Under the pieces are notes generated by a model. It was not told where the DNA came from. It did no database searches and saw only the letters and a program-made list of their open reading frames with translations. From Cellulosimicrobium cellulans (GTDB lineage Bacteria; Actinomycetota; Actinomycetes; Actinomycetales; Cellulomonadaceae), in the NCBI RefSeq assembly GCF_024124905.1, contig NZ_JAMXST010000002.1, positions 620,001 to 684,000 of the forward strand: a stretch of 64,000 nt of DNA, written 5' to 3'. Positions 48,207 through 57,230 of this stretch are shown here, one piece after another. Each line of letters opens with the position of its first letter. The first letter of the stretch is position 1. The translations under genes and the position numbers were made by a program.

Positions 48207-48247
48207 TCGACAGGGGTGGGACGGTCACGGATGACGGGACGGCGCGG

Positions 48248-48253
48248 TAGACT
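48248..48253 (+). promoter_or_regulatory. Candidate -10 box upstream of ylxR-infB
   Basis: TAGACT lies 34 nt before the ATG at 48288 and between the nusA stop and the conserved ylxR core. It would allow ylxR-infB transcription separate from rimP-nusA. Confidence 0.4.
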
Positions 48254-48287
48254 GTCCTCGACCGGGCCGCGCGCCCGCACCTCGACC

Positions 48288-48611
48288 ATGCCCCAGGACA
48301 CCACGACCCGCCCCGTACCCACGGGCTCGGGTCCTGTCCGTACGTGCGTCGGATGCCGGGAGCGCGACCTGCGGTCAGCTCTCCTCCGTCTGGTCCTCGA
48401 CCGGTCCGGTGCGAGCGCCGACGAGCCCCGGCTCGTGGTGGACGCCGGACGGTCGCTGCCGGGTCGCGGTGCGTGGCTCCACGCGTCGGCCCGGTGCCTC
48501 GAGACGGCGGAACGCCGGCGGGCCTTCCCGCGGGCCCTGCGCGTCGCCGGGCCCCTCGACCTCGCCGCGGTCCGCACCGTGATCGAGGCGCGGCCGGGAG
48601 AGCACGTCTGA
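48288..48611 (+). CDS. ylxR: YlxR family RNA-binding protein
   Basis: Small basic protein (107 residues) of the YlxR/DUF448 family, reported in other bacteria to act in RNA processing and gene regulation. The core shows PVRTCVGCRERDLRSALLRLVLD near residue 17, the glycine-arginine loop GRSLPGRGAWLHASARC, and AERRRAFPRALR. ATG 48288 is chosen over upstream ATG 48231 because a TAGACT box lies between them, though the longer form is possible. It sits between nusA and infB as in most Gram-positives. Confidence 0.85.
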   Translation: MPQDTTTRPVPTGSGPVRTCVGCRERDLRSALLRLVLDRSGASADEPRLVVDAGRSLPGRGAWLHASARCLETAERRRAFPRALRVAGPLDLAAVRTVIEARPGEHV

Positions 48612-48682
48612 GCCATGCGTCACGGCCCCGTCCCCGGGGCCGCACTGCACGACACGTCGACAAGGAAGCGGGTTAGAAGCCG

Positions 48683-48725
48683 ATGGGCACCCGATGAGTA
48701 CCCAGCGATGAGCACCCAGCACTAA
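48683..48725 (+). other. Three chained mini-ORFs upstream of infB
   Basis: Three complete tiny frames follow one another with ATGA overlaps: 48683-48697 (MGTR, TGA), 48694-48711 (MSTQR, TGA) and 48708-48725 (MSTQH, TAA). They are carried by near-identical 14-nt units, CGATGAGTACCCAG and CGATGAGCACCCAG, preceded by a shorter CGATGGGCACC. AAGGAAG at 48663 could serve the first ATG, though it is distant. The last stop is 42 nt before the infB GTG. Whether they are translated is unknown. Confidence 0.6.
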
Positions 48726-48767
48726 CGACGGTCCTCCCTGTCCGGGGCGGGCCGAGACAGGAGAGTT

Positions 48768-51629
48768 GTGGCAAAGGTCCGCGTCTACGAGCTCGCGAAG
48801 GAGCTCGGGGTGGAGAGCAAGACCATCATGACCAAGCTGACGGAGCTCGGTGAGTTCGTCCGCTCGGCATCCTCGACCATCGAGCCACCGGTGGTCCGCA
48901 AGCTGCGCGACGCCTTCCCCGCCGGGGGCGGCGCCGCGAGCAAGCCCGCGGCGGCACCCGCCGCGCGCCCGGCCGCGCCGAAGCCGGCCCCCAAGCCCGA
49001 GGCGAAGGCCGAGCCGGCCGCGCCGAAGGCGGAGGCTCCCGCGCCCCGGTCGGCGGCCCCGGCCCCGGCCGAGCCCGCGAAGGCACCTCAGGCCCCGGCG
49101 CCCGCCGCACCGGCACCGAAGGCTCCGGCGCCCCAGGCCCCCGCGGCCGAGCGCCCGGCGCCCCAGAAGCCCACCGCCACGCCCAAGCCGGGCGGCGGCA
49201 CGAACGCGCCCGCCCCCCGTCCGGGTGGCTCGGGCGCGCGCCCCGGTGCCCCGCGCCCGGGCAACAACCCGTTCGCCTCCAGCCAGGGCATGCCCCGGCA
49301 GGGTGGCGGCCCGCGTCCGGGCGCCCCGCGCCCGGGCAACAACCCCTTCGCGTCCAGCCAGGGCATGCCCCGGCCCGGCGCGCGTCCCGAGCGCGCCGAG
49401 GGTGCCGCGGCGGCGTCGGGCGAGCGTCCGGGCGGCCCCCGCCCGGGTGGCCCCCGTCCCGCTCCGCGTCCCGGTGGCCCGCGCCCGAACCCGGGCATGA
49501 TGCCCGGCCGCACCTCGATCGGTCGCCCCGGCGAGCGTCCCGCTCCCGGCGGTCGTCCCGGCGGTGGCGGCGGCGGTCGTGGCGGCGGTGGCGGCTTCGG
49601 CGGTCGCCCCGGTGGTGGCGGCGCGCCCGGTGGCGGCGGCGGCTTCGCCGGTCGTCCCGGTGGCGGCGGTCGCGGTGGTGCGGGTCGCGGCTCCACGCAG
49701 GGCGCCTTCGGGCGCGCCGGCGGCCGTCCCGTGCGCGGGCGCAAGTCGAAGCGCGCGAAGCGCCAGGAGTTCGAGCAGATGCAGGCGCCGTCGCTCGGCG
49801 GCGTGCAGGTTCCCCGCGGGAACGGCTCGACCGTCGTGCGACTGCGGCACGGCTCGTCCCTGAACGACTTCGCGGACAAGATCGACGCGAACCCCGCGAG
49901 CCTCGTCACGGTCCTCTTCCACCTCGGTGAGATGGCGACCGCGACGCAGTCGCTCGACGAGGACACGTTCGGCACCCTCGCGGCCGAGCTCGGCTACGTC
50001 ATCGAGATGGTCTCGGCGGAGGAGGAGGACCGCGAGCTGCTCGGGTCCTTCGACATCGACCTGGACGCGGAGCTCGAGGCCGAGGGCGACGACGAGCTCA
50101 TGGCTCGTCCGCCGGTCGTCACCGTCATGGGTCACGTCGACCACGGAAAGACCAAGCTCCTCGACGCGATCCGCCAGACGGACGTCGTCGCGGGCGAGGC
50201 CGGTGGCATCACCCAGCACATCGGTGCCTACCAGGTGCGCCACGAGCACGAGGGCACCGACCGCGCCATCACCTTCATCGACACCCCGGGTCACGAGGCG
50301 TTCACCGCCATGCGTGCCCGTGGTGCCCAGGTGACGGACATCGCGATCCTGGTCGTGGCCGCGGACGACGGCGTGATGCCGCAGACCATCGAGGCGCTCA
50401 ACCACGCCCAGGCGGCGAACGTGCCGATCGTCGTCGCGGTGAACAAGGTGGACAAGGAGTCGGCCAACCCGGCCAAGATCCGCCAGCAGCTCACCGAGTA
50501 CAACCTGGTGGCCGAGGAGTACGGCGGCGACACCATGTTCGTCGACGTGTCGGCCAAGCAGAACATGGGCATCGACGACCTCCTCGAGGCCGTCCTGCTC
50601 ACGGCCGACGCCTCGCTCGACCTGCGCGCGAACCCCGACAAGGACGCTCGCGGCGTCGCCATCGAGGCGAACCTGGACAAGGGCCGCGGCGCCGTCGCGA
50701 CCGTCCTCGTCCAGTCCGGCACGCTGCGCGTCGGTGACGCGATCGTCGCCGGAACGGCCCACGGCCGCGTCCGCGCGATGTTCGACGAGCACGGCAACGC
50801 CGTGACCGAGGCGGGCCCCGCCCGTCCGGTCCTCGTGCTGGGTCTCGCGTCCGTGCCGAGCGCGGGCGACACGTTCCTCGTGGCGCCGGACGAGCGCACG
50901 GCGCGCCAGATCGCCGAGAAGCGCGAGGCCGCCGAGCGCGCCGCCCTCCTGGCCAAGCGCCGCAAGCGCATCAGCCTCGAGGACTTCACGCAGGCGCTCC
51001 AGCAGGGCAAGGTCGAGACCCTCAACCTCGTCCTCAAGGGTGACGTGTCCGGTGCCGTCGAGGCTCTCGAGGACGCGCTGCTCAAGATCGACGTGGGCGA
51101 CGAGGTCGAGCTGCGCGTCATCCACCGCGGTGTCGGTGCGATCACGCAGAACGACGTCAACCTCGCGACGGTCGACAACGCGATCATCATCGGCTTCAAC
51201 GTGAAGTACGGCGAGCGCGTCGAGGACCTGGCCGAGCGCGAGGGCGTCGACGTCCGCTTCTACTCGATCATCTACCAGGCGATCGAGGACGTGGAGGCCG
51301 CGCTCAAGGGCATGCTCAAGCCGGAGTACGAGGAGGCCCAGCTGGGCACGGCGGAGATCCGCGAGATCTTCCGCTCCTCCAAGTTCGGCAACATCGCCGG
51401 TTCGATCGTCCGGTCGGGCGAGATCCGCCGCAACGCCAAGGCGCGCGTCCTGCGCGACGGCAAGGTCGTGGGGGACAACCTCACGGTCGAGTCGCTCAAG
51501 CGGTTCAAGGACGACGCCACCGAGGTCCGCGAGGGCTTCGAGTGCGGTATCGGACTGGGCTCGTTCAACGACCTCCAGGTCGGCGACACGATCGAGACGT
51601 TCGAGATGCGGGAGAAGCCGCGTTCCTGA
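48768..51629 (+). CDS. infB: Translation initiation factor IF-2
   Basis: GTPase that brings initiator tRNA to the ribosome. The 953 residues consist of the short N-terminal helix motif [20 protein letters not shown] and a very long Ala/Pro then Gly/Arg/Pro-rich disordered region (about 45-325), with [18 protein letters not shown] repeated at residues 160 and 185. The G domain follows ([12 protein letters not shown] near 455, [21 protein letters not shown]), then domains II-IV. GTG 48768 follows ACAGGAGAG. The usual DUF503 gene between infB and rbfA is missing. Confidence 0.97.
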   Translation: MAKVRVYELAKELGVESKTIMTKLTELGEFVRSASSTIEPPVVRKLRDAFPAGGGAASKPAAAPAARPAAPKPAPKPEAKAEPAAPKAEAPAPRSAAPAPAEPAKAPQAPAPAAPAPKAPAPQAPAAERPAPQKPTATPKPGGGTNAPAPRPGGSGARPGAPRPGNNPFASSQGMPRQGGGPRPGAPRPGNNPFASSQGMPRPGARPERAEGAAAASGERPGGPRPGGPRPAPRPGGPRPNPGMMPGRTSIGRPGERPAPGGRPGGGGGGRGGGGGFGGRPGGGGAPGGGGGFAGRPGGGGRGGAGRGSTQGAFGRAGGRPVRGRKSKRAKRQEFEQMQAPSLGGVQVPRGNGSTVVRLRHGSSLNDFADKIDANPASLVTVLFHLGEMATATQSLDEDTFGTLAAELGYVIEMVSAEEEDRELLGSFDIDLDAELEAEGDDELMARPPVVTVMGHVDHGKTKLLDAIRQTDVVAGEAGGITQHIGAYQVRHEHEGTDRAITFIDTPGHEAFTAMRARGAQVTDIAILVVAADDGVMPQTIEALNHAQAANVPIVVAVNKVDKESANPAKIRQQLTEYNLVAEEYGGDTMFVDVSAKQNMGIDDLLEAVLLTADASLDLRANPDKDARGVAIEANLDKGRGAVATVLVQSGTLRVGDAIVAGTAHGRVRAMFDEHGNAVTEAGPARPVLVLGLASVPSAGDTFLVAPDERTARQIAEKREAAERAALLAKRRKRISLEDFTQALQQGKVETLNLVLKGDVSGAVEALEDALLKIDVGDEVELRVIHRGVGAITQNDVNLATVDNAIIIGFNVKYGERVEDLAEREGVDVRFYSIIYQAIEDVEAALKGMLKPEYEEAQLGTAEIREIFRSSKFGNIAGSIVRSGEIRRNAKARVLRDGKVVGDNLTVESLKRFKDDATEVREGFECGIGLGSFNDLQVGDTIETFEMREKPRS
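49245..49373 (+). repeat. In-frame duplicated 54-bp segment in infB
   Basis: Two copies, 49245-49298 and 49320-49373 (75-bp period), both encode [18 protein letters not shown]. The DNA copies differ at several third positions, so this is an old duplication kept at protein level inside the disordered IF-2 linker. Confidence 0.8.
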
Positions 51630-51715
51630 CGCTCGTCACGCCCGGCCGACGGGGACCGTTCGGCGTACGGTCGTCGGGACCGTCGCCGGAACGCTCGGCA
51701 CGAAAGGAAGAAGCC

Positions 51716-52156
51716 ATGGTCGACCACCCCCGGGCGAGGAAGCTCGCCGACCGCATCAAGGAGATCGTCGCGCAGCTGCTCGACACGCGGATCAAGGACC
51801 CGCGGCTCGGGTTCGTCACGGTGACGGACGTGCGCGTCACCGGTGACCTGCAGAACGCGTCCGTGTTCTACACCGTGTACGGCACGGACGAGGAGCGGGC
51901 CGGGACGGCCGCCGCGCTGGAGAGCGCCAAGGGGCTCATCCGGTCCGAGGTCGGCAAGCAGACGGGGATCCGTCTCACGCCGACGATCGAGTTCCACCTC
52001 GACTCCGTCCCCGAGACGGCCGCGCACCTCGACGCCGCGCTCGTCGAGGCGCGCCGTCGCGACGCGGAGCTCGCGGCCCTGCGCGAGGGCAAGGCCTTCG
52101 CCGGGGACGCGGACCCGTACCGGACGAGCGAGGAGGACGGCGCCACCGAGGCGTAG
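51716..52156 (+). CDS. rbfA: Ribosome-binding factor A
   Basis: Binds immature 30S subunits at the 16S 5' helix. The 146 residues begin [22 protein letters not shown] and contain [21 protein letters not shown], and the KH-like core continues to [23 protein letters not shown]-terminal acidic tail follows. ATG 51716 has AAAGGAAGAAG upstream. A symmetrical terminator follows, and truB, its normal partner, is displaced by 2.2 kb of MFS/TetR genes. Confidence 0.96.
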   Translation: MVDHPRARKLADRIKEIVAQLLDTRIKDPRLGFVTVTDVRVTGDLQNASVFYTVYGTDEERAGTAAALESAKGLIRSEVGKQTGIRLTPTIEFHLDSVPETAAHLDAALVEARRRDAELAALREGKAFAGDADPYRTSEEDGATEA

Positions 52157-52180
52157 CGTCCTGCGCCACAGGACATCGAT

Positions 52181-52221
52181 GCCCGGTCGGGGAGCGGCGG
52201 ACACGCGCTCCCCGGCCGGGC
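52181..52221 (+). terminator. Bidirectional terminator between rbfA and MFS gene
   Basis: GCCCGGTCGGGGAGCG pairs with CGCTCCCCGGCCGGGC (one G-T pair) around a 9-nt loop. It sits between the ends of the convergent rbfA and reverse-strand MFS genes. Confidence 0.75.
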
Positions 52222-52264
52222 ACCGTCGTCTCGCGGGGAGGGTCCCGTCGTCGTGCGCCGCCGG

Positions 52265-53737
52265 TCAGCGACCTGTGCCGCGCGGGATGGCGAGGCCCGC
52301 CACGACGGCGACGACGAGGACCGCCGCGCCCAGGGCCAGCGCAGGAGCGAGGCCCGTGGCGAAGGCGGCAGGGGTGAGCGCACCTCCCGCGCCGAGGAAG
52401 ACGGCGGTGAGGACGGCGACGCCGAGCGCGACGCCGATCTCCCGCACGGTGGCGTTGACGCCGCTCGCCGTCGCGTGGTCGGCGTCCCCCACCCCGGCGA
52501 GCGCCGCCGTCGAGACCGGGGCGAACGTCAGGCCCATGCCCACCCCGGCGAGGACGAACGCCGGGACGAGCGCGGCGTAGGACGTCCCGGACCCGACGAG
52601 CACGGCCATCCAGCCGAGCGCCGCCGCCTGGAGCACGAGGCCGCCGACGACGAGCGGACGGGTGCCGAGGCGGCCCGCGAGAGCGCCCGCGAGCGGTGCC
52701 ACGACCATCGGTGCGGCCGTCCAGGGGAGGGTGCGGACGCCGGCCTCGAGGGGGGAGAAGCCCAGCCCGACCTGCAGAAACTGCGTGAGCAGGAAGACGG
52801 CGCCGAACATCCCGACCGCGAACGCGAGGCTCGCGACGTTCGCCGCGCTGAAGCTCCGCGAGCGGAACAGCCGCAGCGGCACGAGCGGGTGCGCCGTGCG
52901 CGACTCGTGGACGACGAAGAGCACGAGGAGGGCCGTCGCGAGGGAGAGCGTGGCGACCGTGGCCCCCGAGCCCCAGCCGCGCCGCTCGGCGTCGACGATG
53001 CCCCACACCGCGAGGAGGATCCCGCTGCCCGCGAGCAGCAGCCCGGGCACGTCGAACGGCTGGCGCCGCCCGAAGGTCTCGCGCAGCCCGGCGAGGACGA
53101 GCGGGACGGCGACGAGCGCGACCGGGACGTTGAGCCAGAAGATCGCCTCCCAGCTCAGTCCCTCGACGACGGCGCCGCCGACGAGCGGGCCGAGCGCGAC
53201 GCCGAGGCCGGAGACGCCGCTCCAGACGCCGATCGCGAGGGCGCGTCGCGCCGGCGGCACCGCGCCCACCAGCAGGGCCAGGGAGAGTGGGAGGATCGCG
53301 GCGGCTCCTGCGCCCTGCACCGCGCGGGCCGCGACGAGCGCGCCCGGGGTGGACGCCAGGGCTGCCCCCGCCGACGCGAGCGTGAAGAGCGCGATCCCGG
53401 CCACGAACACCCGGCGGCGACCGAACCGGTCTCCGAGCGCGGCCGCGGGCAGCATGAGCGCGGCGAAGGTGAGCGTGTACGCGTTGACGAACCACTGCAG
53501 CTCCTCGACCGTCGGGCGCAGCGCCGCGGAGATCACGGGGAGCGCGCCGGTGACGACGAGGTTGTCGAGCGTCGCCATGAACATCGGGAGCGAGGCGGCG
53601 ACGAGTGCGAGCGCGACCGGCCGCGCGCGCCGCGGGCCCGCCTCGGGCGGGGCGTGCGCGGCGGACGGCGACGGCTCCGCGACGGCGGCGAGGTGCTCGT
53701 CGTCGCGGGCGACGGCGTCGGGCGGGGAGACGGACAT
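52265..53737 (-). CDS. DHA2-family MFS efflux transporter
   Basis: Inner-membrane proton-driven drug exporter, 490 residues, about 14 hydrophobic helices after a 38-residue polar N-terminus. Motifs are MATLDNLVVTGALPVI in TM1, GDRFGRRRVFVAG (motif A), VQGAGAAAILPLSLALL and GLGVALGPLVGGAVVEGLSW (motif C). GGAGGAT precedes the start at 53737. It is divergent from a TetR gene whose intergenic region carries palindromes, the standard layout of a repressor-controlled pump. The substrate is unknown. It is a different subgroup from the 575-residue pump at 4.6 kb. Confidence 0.92.
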   Translation of the reverse strand: MSVSPPDAVARDDEHLAAVAEPSPSAAHAPPEAGPRRARPVALALVAASLPMFMATLDNLVVTGALPVISAALRPTVEELQWFVNAYTLTFAALMLPAAALGDRFGRRRVFVAGIALFTLASAGAALASTPGALVAARAVQGAGAAAILPLSLALLVGAVPPARRALAIGVWSGVSGLGVALGPLVGGAVVEGLSWEAIFWLNVPVALVAVPLVLAGLRETFGRRQPFDVPGLLLAGSGILLAVWGIVDAERRGWGSGATVATLSLATALLVLFVVHESRTAHPLVPLRLFRSRSFSAANVASLAFAVGMFGAVFLLTQFLQVGLGFSPLEAGVRTLPWTAAPMVVAPLAGALAGRLGTRPLVVGGLVLQAAALGWMAVLVGSGTSYAALVPAFVLAGVGMGLTFAPVSTAALAGVGDADHATASGVNATVREIGVALGVAVLTAVFLGAGGALTPAAFATGLAPALALGAAVLVVAVVAGLAIPRGTGR

Positions 53738-53751
53738 GGCATCCTCCGGCT

Positions 53752-53803
53752 AGTAAGCATTGATTGATTACTGCCCGAGCGACGCTAGTTATCGACTGAT
53801 AAC
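53752..53803 (+). promoter_or_regulatory. Two palindromic operators in the MFS-tetR divergent region
   Basis: AGTAA-N11-TTACT spans 53752-53772, containing the direct repeat TTGATTGATTA, on the MFS side. GTTATC-GACT-GATAAC spans 53788-53803 and overlaps TAACCT (53800-53805), a -10 box 7 nt before the tetR ATG. This 75-bp gap is the most AT-rich stretch of the region. The second palindrome is likely the TetR autoregulatory site; the first lies within the probable MFS promoter. Confidence 0.7.
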
Positions 53804-53812
53804 CTGTCAACC

Positions 53813-54403
53813 ATGAGTCCCGACGTCCCGACCCGGCGCATGACGCGCGACGAACGTCGCGAGCAGATCCTCGACGCCGCGACGGCGGTGTTCGCCGAGG
53901 GCGGCTACGCGGGCACGAGCACCGACCAGGTGGCGCGTGCCGCGAACGTCTCCCAGCCGTACGTGGTCCGGCTGTTCGGGACCAAGGAGGAGCTGTTCCG
54001 CGAGGTGTTCGACCGCATCGCGACGGAGGTCCTCGCGCGGTTCGAGGCCGTTCGGCCCGGTCCTGACGCGAAGGCCGCGATGGTCGAGGCCTACACGCGC
54101 CTCGTCGCCGACCCCGACCAGCTCCGGGTCCTCATGCACGGCTTCGTCCTCGGCTCGGACCCCGTGCTCGGATCACGGGGGCGCGAGGTGCTGGCGCGGT
54201 CGTTCGACCTCTACCGCGCGCGCACCGGTGCGAGCGACGTCGAGGCACGCGACTTCGTGGCGCAGGGCATGCTCCTCAACACGCTCTTCGCGCTCCAGGC
54301 CGACGCGCACGCCGACGACGACCCGTCGCTGGCGATGCTCGTGCGGTGCACGATCGACCCCTCGGCCGCGCTGCGGCGGGTCGCGACGGAGCAGGCACGA
54401 TGA
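53813..54403 (+). CDS. TetR-family transcriptional regulator
   Basis: Repressor of 196 residues with an N-terminal helix-turn-helix (about 8-55: RDERREQILDAATAVFAEGG, TSTDQVARAANVSQPYVVRLF, GTKEELFREVFDRI) and a C-terminal helical ligand domain. ATG 53813 is probably leaderless since TAACCT ends 7 nt upstream. Its stop overlaps the truB ATG (ATGA), so a drug-responsive regulator is translationally coupled to a tRNA-modification gene. The expected target is the divergent MFS gene. Confidence 0.9.
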   Translation: MSPDVPTRRMTRDERREQILDAATAVFAEGGYAGTSTDQVARAANVSQPYVVRLFGTKEELFREVFDRIATEVLARFEAVRPGPDAKAAMVEAYTRLVADPDQLRVLMHGFVLGSDPVLGSRGREVLARSFDLYRARTGASDVEARDFVAQGMLLNTLFALQADAHADDDPSLAMLVRCTIDPSAALRRVATEQAR

Positions 54404-55380
54404 CCGAGTCGCGCTCGGGACGACCCCGCACGACGGCCCCGCGCCGGCCCACCGCACCCGACGGTCTCGTCGTCGTCGACAAGCCGGGCGGCTGGACGAG
54501 CCACGACGTCGTCGGTCGAGGCCGCCGGCTCGCCGGCACGCGCAAGGTCGGGCACGCGGGCACGCTCGACCCGATGGCGACGGGCGTCCTCGTGCTCGGG
54601 GTCGGCCGGGCGACGAAGCTCCTCACGTACGTCGTCGGCGCGGACAAGGACTACGACGCGACGATCCGGCTCGGCGCGAGCACGACGACCGACGACGCCG
54701 AGGGCGAGCTCGTCGCGCGCGCCGACGCGTCGGGCGTCGGGCGCGCGGACCTCGACCGCGCGATCGCGGGCCTCACGGGCGAGATCCTCCAGGTGCCGAG
54801 CACGGTGAGCGCGATCAAGGTCGACGGGAAGCGGGCGTACGCGCGCGCCCGGGCGGGCGAGGACGTCGCCCTCGCGGCGCGGCCCGTCGTCGTCTCGCGC
54901 TTCGAGGTCCTCGACGTGCGCCCGGTGGGCCCGGGGGAGGCGTCCGACGGCGCGCCCCCCGCCCTGGACGTGGACGTCGCCGTGACCGTCTCGTCCGGCA
55001 CCTACGTCCGGGCGCTCGCCCGCGACCTCGGTGCCGCGCTCGGCGTGGGCGGGCACCTCACGGCCCTGCGGCGCACGCGCGTCGGCGGGTACGGGCTCGA
55101 CGTCGCCTCCACGCTCGAGGAGCTCGAGGCTCAGGCCGACCGCGACGGCGTCCTCGCGACCCTGCCGCTCGCCGAGGCGGCGCGCGCGACGTTCCCCGTG
55201 CGCGACCTCACGGCGCAGGAGGCCACGGCCCTGTCGTACGGGCAGTGGATCCCGGCGACGGGGACGCGGGGCACGGCGGCGGCGATCTCCCCGGCGGGCG
55301 AGCTCGTCGCGCTCGTCGAGGACACACGCCGCGGCGGCGCCGACCTCGCGAAGCCCGTGCTGGTCCTGGCGCCCGCCTGA
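54400..55380 (+). CDS. truB: tRNA pseudouridine-55 synthase
   Basis: Makes the universal pseudouridine 55 in the T-loop of tRNAs. The 326 residues show LVVVDKPGGWTSHDVV, the catalytic GHAGTLDPMATGVLVLGVGRATKL with Asp57, and SGTYVRALARDLGAALGVGGHL. A C-terminal PUA-like part covers about 255-326. ATG 54400 overlaps the tetR stop. An upstream in-frame ATG at 54346 would lie inside tetR and is rejected. In relatives it follows rbfA directly. Confidence 0.95.
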   Translation: MTESRSGRPRTTAPRRPTAPDGLVVVDKPGGWTSHDVVGRGRRLAGTRKVGHAGTLDPMATGVLVLGVGRATKLLTYVVGADKDYDATIRLGASTTTDDAEGELVARADASGVGRADLDRAIAGLTGEILQVPSTVSAIKVDGKRAYARARAGEDVALAARPVVVSRFEVLDVRPVGPGEASDGAPPALDVDVAVTVSSGTYVRALARDLGAALGVGGHLTALRRTRVGGYGLDVASTLEELEAQADRDGVLATLPLAEAARATFPVRDLTAQEATALSYGQWIPATGTRGTAAAISPAGELVALVEDTRRGGADLAKPVLVLAPA

Positions 55381-55413
55381 CGTCCTCGGTTCGGCGTCGG
55401 GGCCGGGGCGTGG

Positions 55414-55419
55414 CAGTCT
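55414..55419 (+). promoter_or_regulatory. Candidate -10 box of ribF promoter
   Basis: CAGTCT in the context GTGGCAGTCTT, with TTCGGC 18 nt upstream as a poor -35. The GTGGCA prefix is shared with the box upstream of rplS. The predicted leader is about 60 nt. Confidence 0.35.
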
Positions 55420-55486
55420 TGTCCAGCGGCGCCGACGACTCCCTGCCGGCGCGCCCGACCCGCCCCCTCACCGGAGGAGTTCTCGC

Positions 55487-56521
55487 GTGCACCTGTGGAC
55501 GGACCTGAGCCAGGTTCCCCCGGGTTTCGGCCCGTCCGTCGTGACGATCGGCAACTTCGACGGCGTCCACCGCGGCCACGCCCAGGTGCTCGGGCGGATC
55601 GTCGACCTCGCCCGCTCGCGCGACGCGCGGGCGGTCGCCGTGACCTTCCACCCGCACCCCGCGGTCGTGCACCGCCCCGAGAGCGCGCCGGAGCTCATCA
55701 CGGGCATCGCCGACCGGGTCGAGCTGCTCGCGGCGACGGGCCTGGACGCCGTCCTCCTCGTCGAGTACACGCTCGAGTTCGCGCGCCAGACCCCGGAGGA
55801 GTTCGTGCGCACGTACCTCGTCGACGGGCTCCGGGTCGGGACGGTCGTCGTGGGGCACGACGTGCGCTTCGGCCGCGACAACGCGGGGACGATCGAGACG
55901 ATGGTCGAGCTCGGGTCGCGGTTCGGGTTCGAGGTCGTGGCGATCGACGACGTCGGGCAGCACCAGGGCGTGCCCGTCACGGACGAGGCGACGCCGGGCG
56001 ACTCGCAGGTGCGCTGGTCCTCCACGGGCGTGCGGGCGCTGCTCGCGGCGGGCGACGTGCGCGAGGCGGCCCGCATCCTCGGCCGAGCGCACCGCGTGCG
56101 GGGCACGGTCGTGCACGGCGACGCCCGGGGCCGCGAGCTCGGCTTCCCGACGGCGAACCTCGGCGCGATCAGCGGCATGGTCCCGGCCGACGGCGTGTAC
56201 GCGGGCTGGCTGGAGCGCCCGCAGCTCGCGGGTGCCGACCCCCGGCACGCCGACGTCCGGCTCCCGGCCGCGATCTCCATCGGCACCAACCCGACGTTCG
56301 ACGGCGTCGAACGTCGCGTGGAGGCCTACGTCCTCGACCGGGCCGACCTCGACCTGTACGACGAGGACGTCGTCCTCGAGCTGGTCGAGCGCCTGCGCCC
56401 GACGCTGCGCTTCGACGGGATCGAGCCGCTCGTCGCCCAGATGCACGACGACGTCGCCCGCGCCCGCGAGATCCTCGCCGGCACGGGCGGGGAGCCGGCC
56501 GCGCCGACGTCGGGGGCCTGA
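55487..56521 (+). CDS. ribF: Bifunctional riboflavin kinase / FAD synthetase
   Basis: Converts riboflavin to FMN and FMN to FAD. The 344 residues contain the N-terminal nucleotidyltransferase domain (VVTIGNFDGVHRGHAQVLGR, FHPHPAVVHRP, VVGHDVRFGRDNAG, SSTGVRALLAAGDV). The C-terminal flavokinase domain covers about 195-330 (GRELGFPTANLG, ISIGTNPTFDG, DEDVVLELVERLRP). GTG 55487 follows CCGGAGGAG. It keeps its usual place after truB. An ABC gene begins 2 nt after its stop. Confidence 0.95.
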   Translation: MHLWTDLSQVPPGFGPSVVTIGNFDGVHRGHAQVLGRIVDLARSRDARAVAVTFHPHPAVVHRPESAPELITGIADRVELLAATGLDAVLLVEYTLEFARQTPEEFVRTYLVDGLRVGTVVVGHDVRFGRDNAGTIETMVELGSRFGFEVVAIDDVGQHQGVPVTDEATPGDSQVRWSSTGVRALLAAGDVREAARILGRAHRVRGTVVHGDARGRELGFPTANLGAISGMVPADGVYAGWLERPQLAGADPRHADVRLPAAISIGTNPTFDGVERRVEAYVLDRADLDLYDEDVVLELVERLRPTLRFDGIEPLVAQMHDDVARAREILAGTGGEPAAPTSGA

Positions 56522-56523
56522 CC

Positions 56524-57228
56524 GTGGTGGCTCCCGCACCGGCGCCCGCCCCCGTGCTGGAGGCGCGCGCCCTGCGCGTCGGCTACGCCGACGTGGCCGT
56601 GTGCGCGCCGGTCGACCTCACGGTGCACCCCGGCGAGCTGGTCGTCGTCATCGGCGCGAACGGCAGCGGGAAGTCGACGCTCCTGCGCACGGTGATCGGC
56701 CTGCAGCCACCGCTCGGCGGCACGGTGCGCGCCTTCGGTCGGGACGTGGACGAGCGCGAGCGGGGCTTCCGCGCCCGCGTCGCGGGCGTGCTCGACGACG
56801 ACGCGTTCTTCCCCGCGCTCACGGTGCGCGAGCACCTCGTCCTCGTCGCGCGCGGCCACGGCGTGGTGGGCGCGGGGGCGGCCGTGGACGGGCTCCTGGA
56901 GCGGTTCGGGATCGCGGAGCAGGCGGCGTCGCTGCCGTCGGCGCTCTCGTCGGGCCAGCGGCGCCGCTTCCTCCTCGCGTCCGGGCTGGTGCGGCCCCGC
57001 GAGCTGCTCGTGCTCGACGAGCCCGAGCAGCGCCTCGACCCCGGGATGCGCGAGCGTCTCGCGGGCCTGCTCGTGGACGACGCGCGCAGCGGCGTCGCGG
57101 TCGTCCTCGCCACGCACGACCCGGACCTCGTCGCGCGGACCGGCGCCCGCGGCCTCCTCGTCGGCGACGACGCGTGCGTCGCGCTCGACCCGTCGGACAC
57201 CCACGACGCGCTCCTGGCGGTGCGCTGA
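56524..57228 (+). CDS. ABC transporter ATP-binding protein
   Basis: Nucleotide-binding subunit of 234 residues. Walker A is VVIGANGSGKSTLLR (about 41-55). The signature LPSALSSGQRRRFLLASGLV has the variant LSSGQ form, and Walker B is ELLVLDEPEQRLDP followed by the switch histidine in LATHDPDLVA. The glutamine in EPEQRLD replaces the usual Thr-Ser. GTG 56524 starts immediately after ribF, and the next gene, a polytopic membrane protein, starts 2 nt after its stop, so the two likely form one ABC system. The substrate is unknown. Confidence 0.88.
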   Translation: MVAPAPAPAPVLEARALRVGYADVAVCAPVDLTVHPGELVVVIGANGSGKSTLLRTVIGLQPPLGGTVRAFGRDVDERERGFRARVAGVLDDDAFFPALTVREHLVLVARGHGVVGAGAAVDGLLERFGIAEQAASLPSALSSGQRRRFLLASGLVRPRELLVLDEPEQRLDPGMRERLAGLLVDDARSGVAVVLATHDPDLVARTGARGLLVGDDACVALDPSDTHDALLAVR

Positions 57229-57230
57229 CG

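Noticed and set aside
49550-49700. GGC/GGT-rich tandem repeats resembling a minisatellite
   Set aside because: They encode the Gly/Arg-rich linker of IF-2, a known actinobacterial feature.
48375-51125. Reverse-strand frame of 916 codons opposite infB
   Set aside because: Antisense shadow produced by the Gly/Ala/Pro-rich IF-2 linker.
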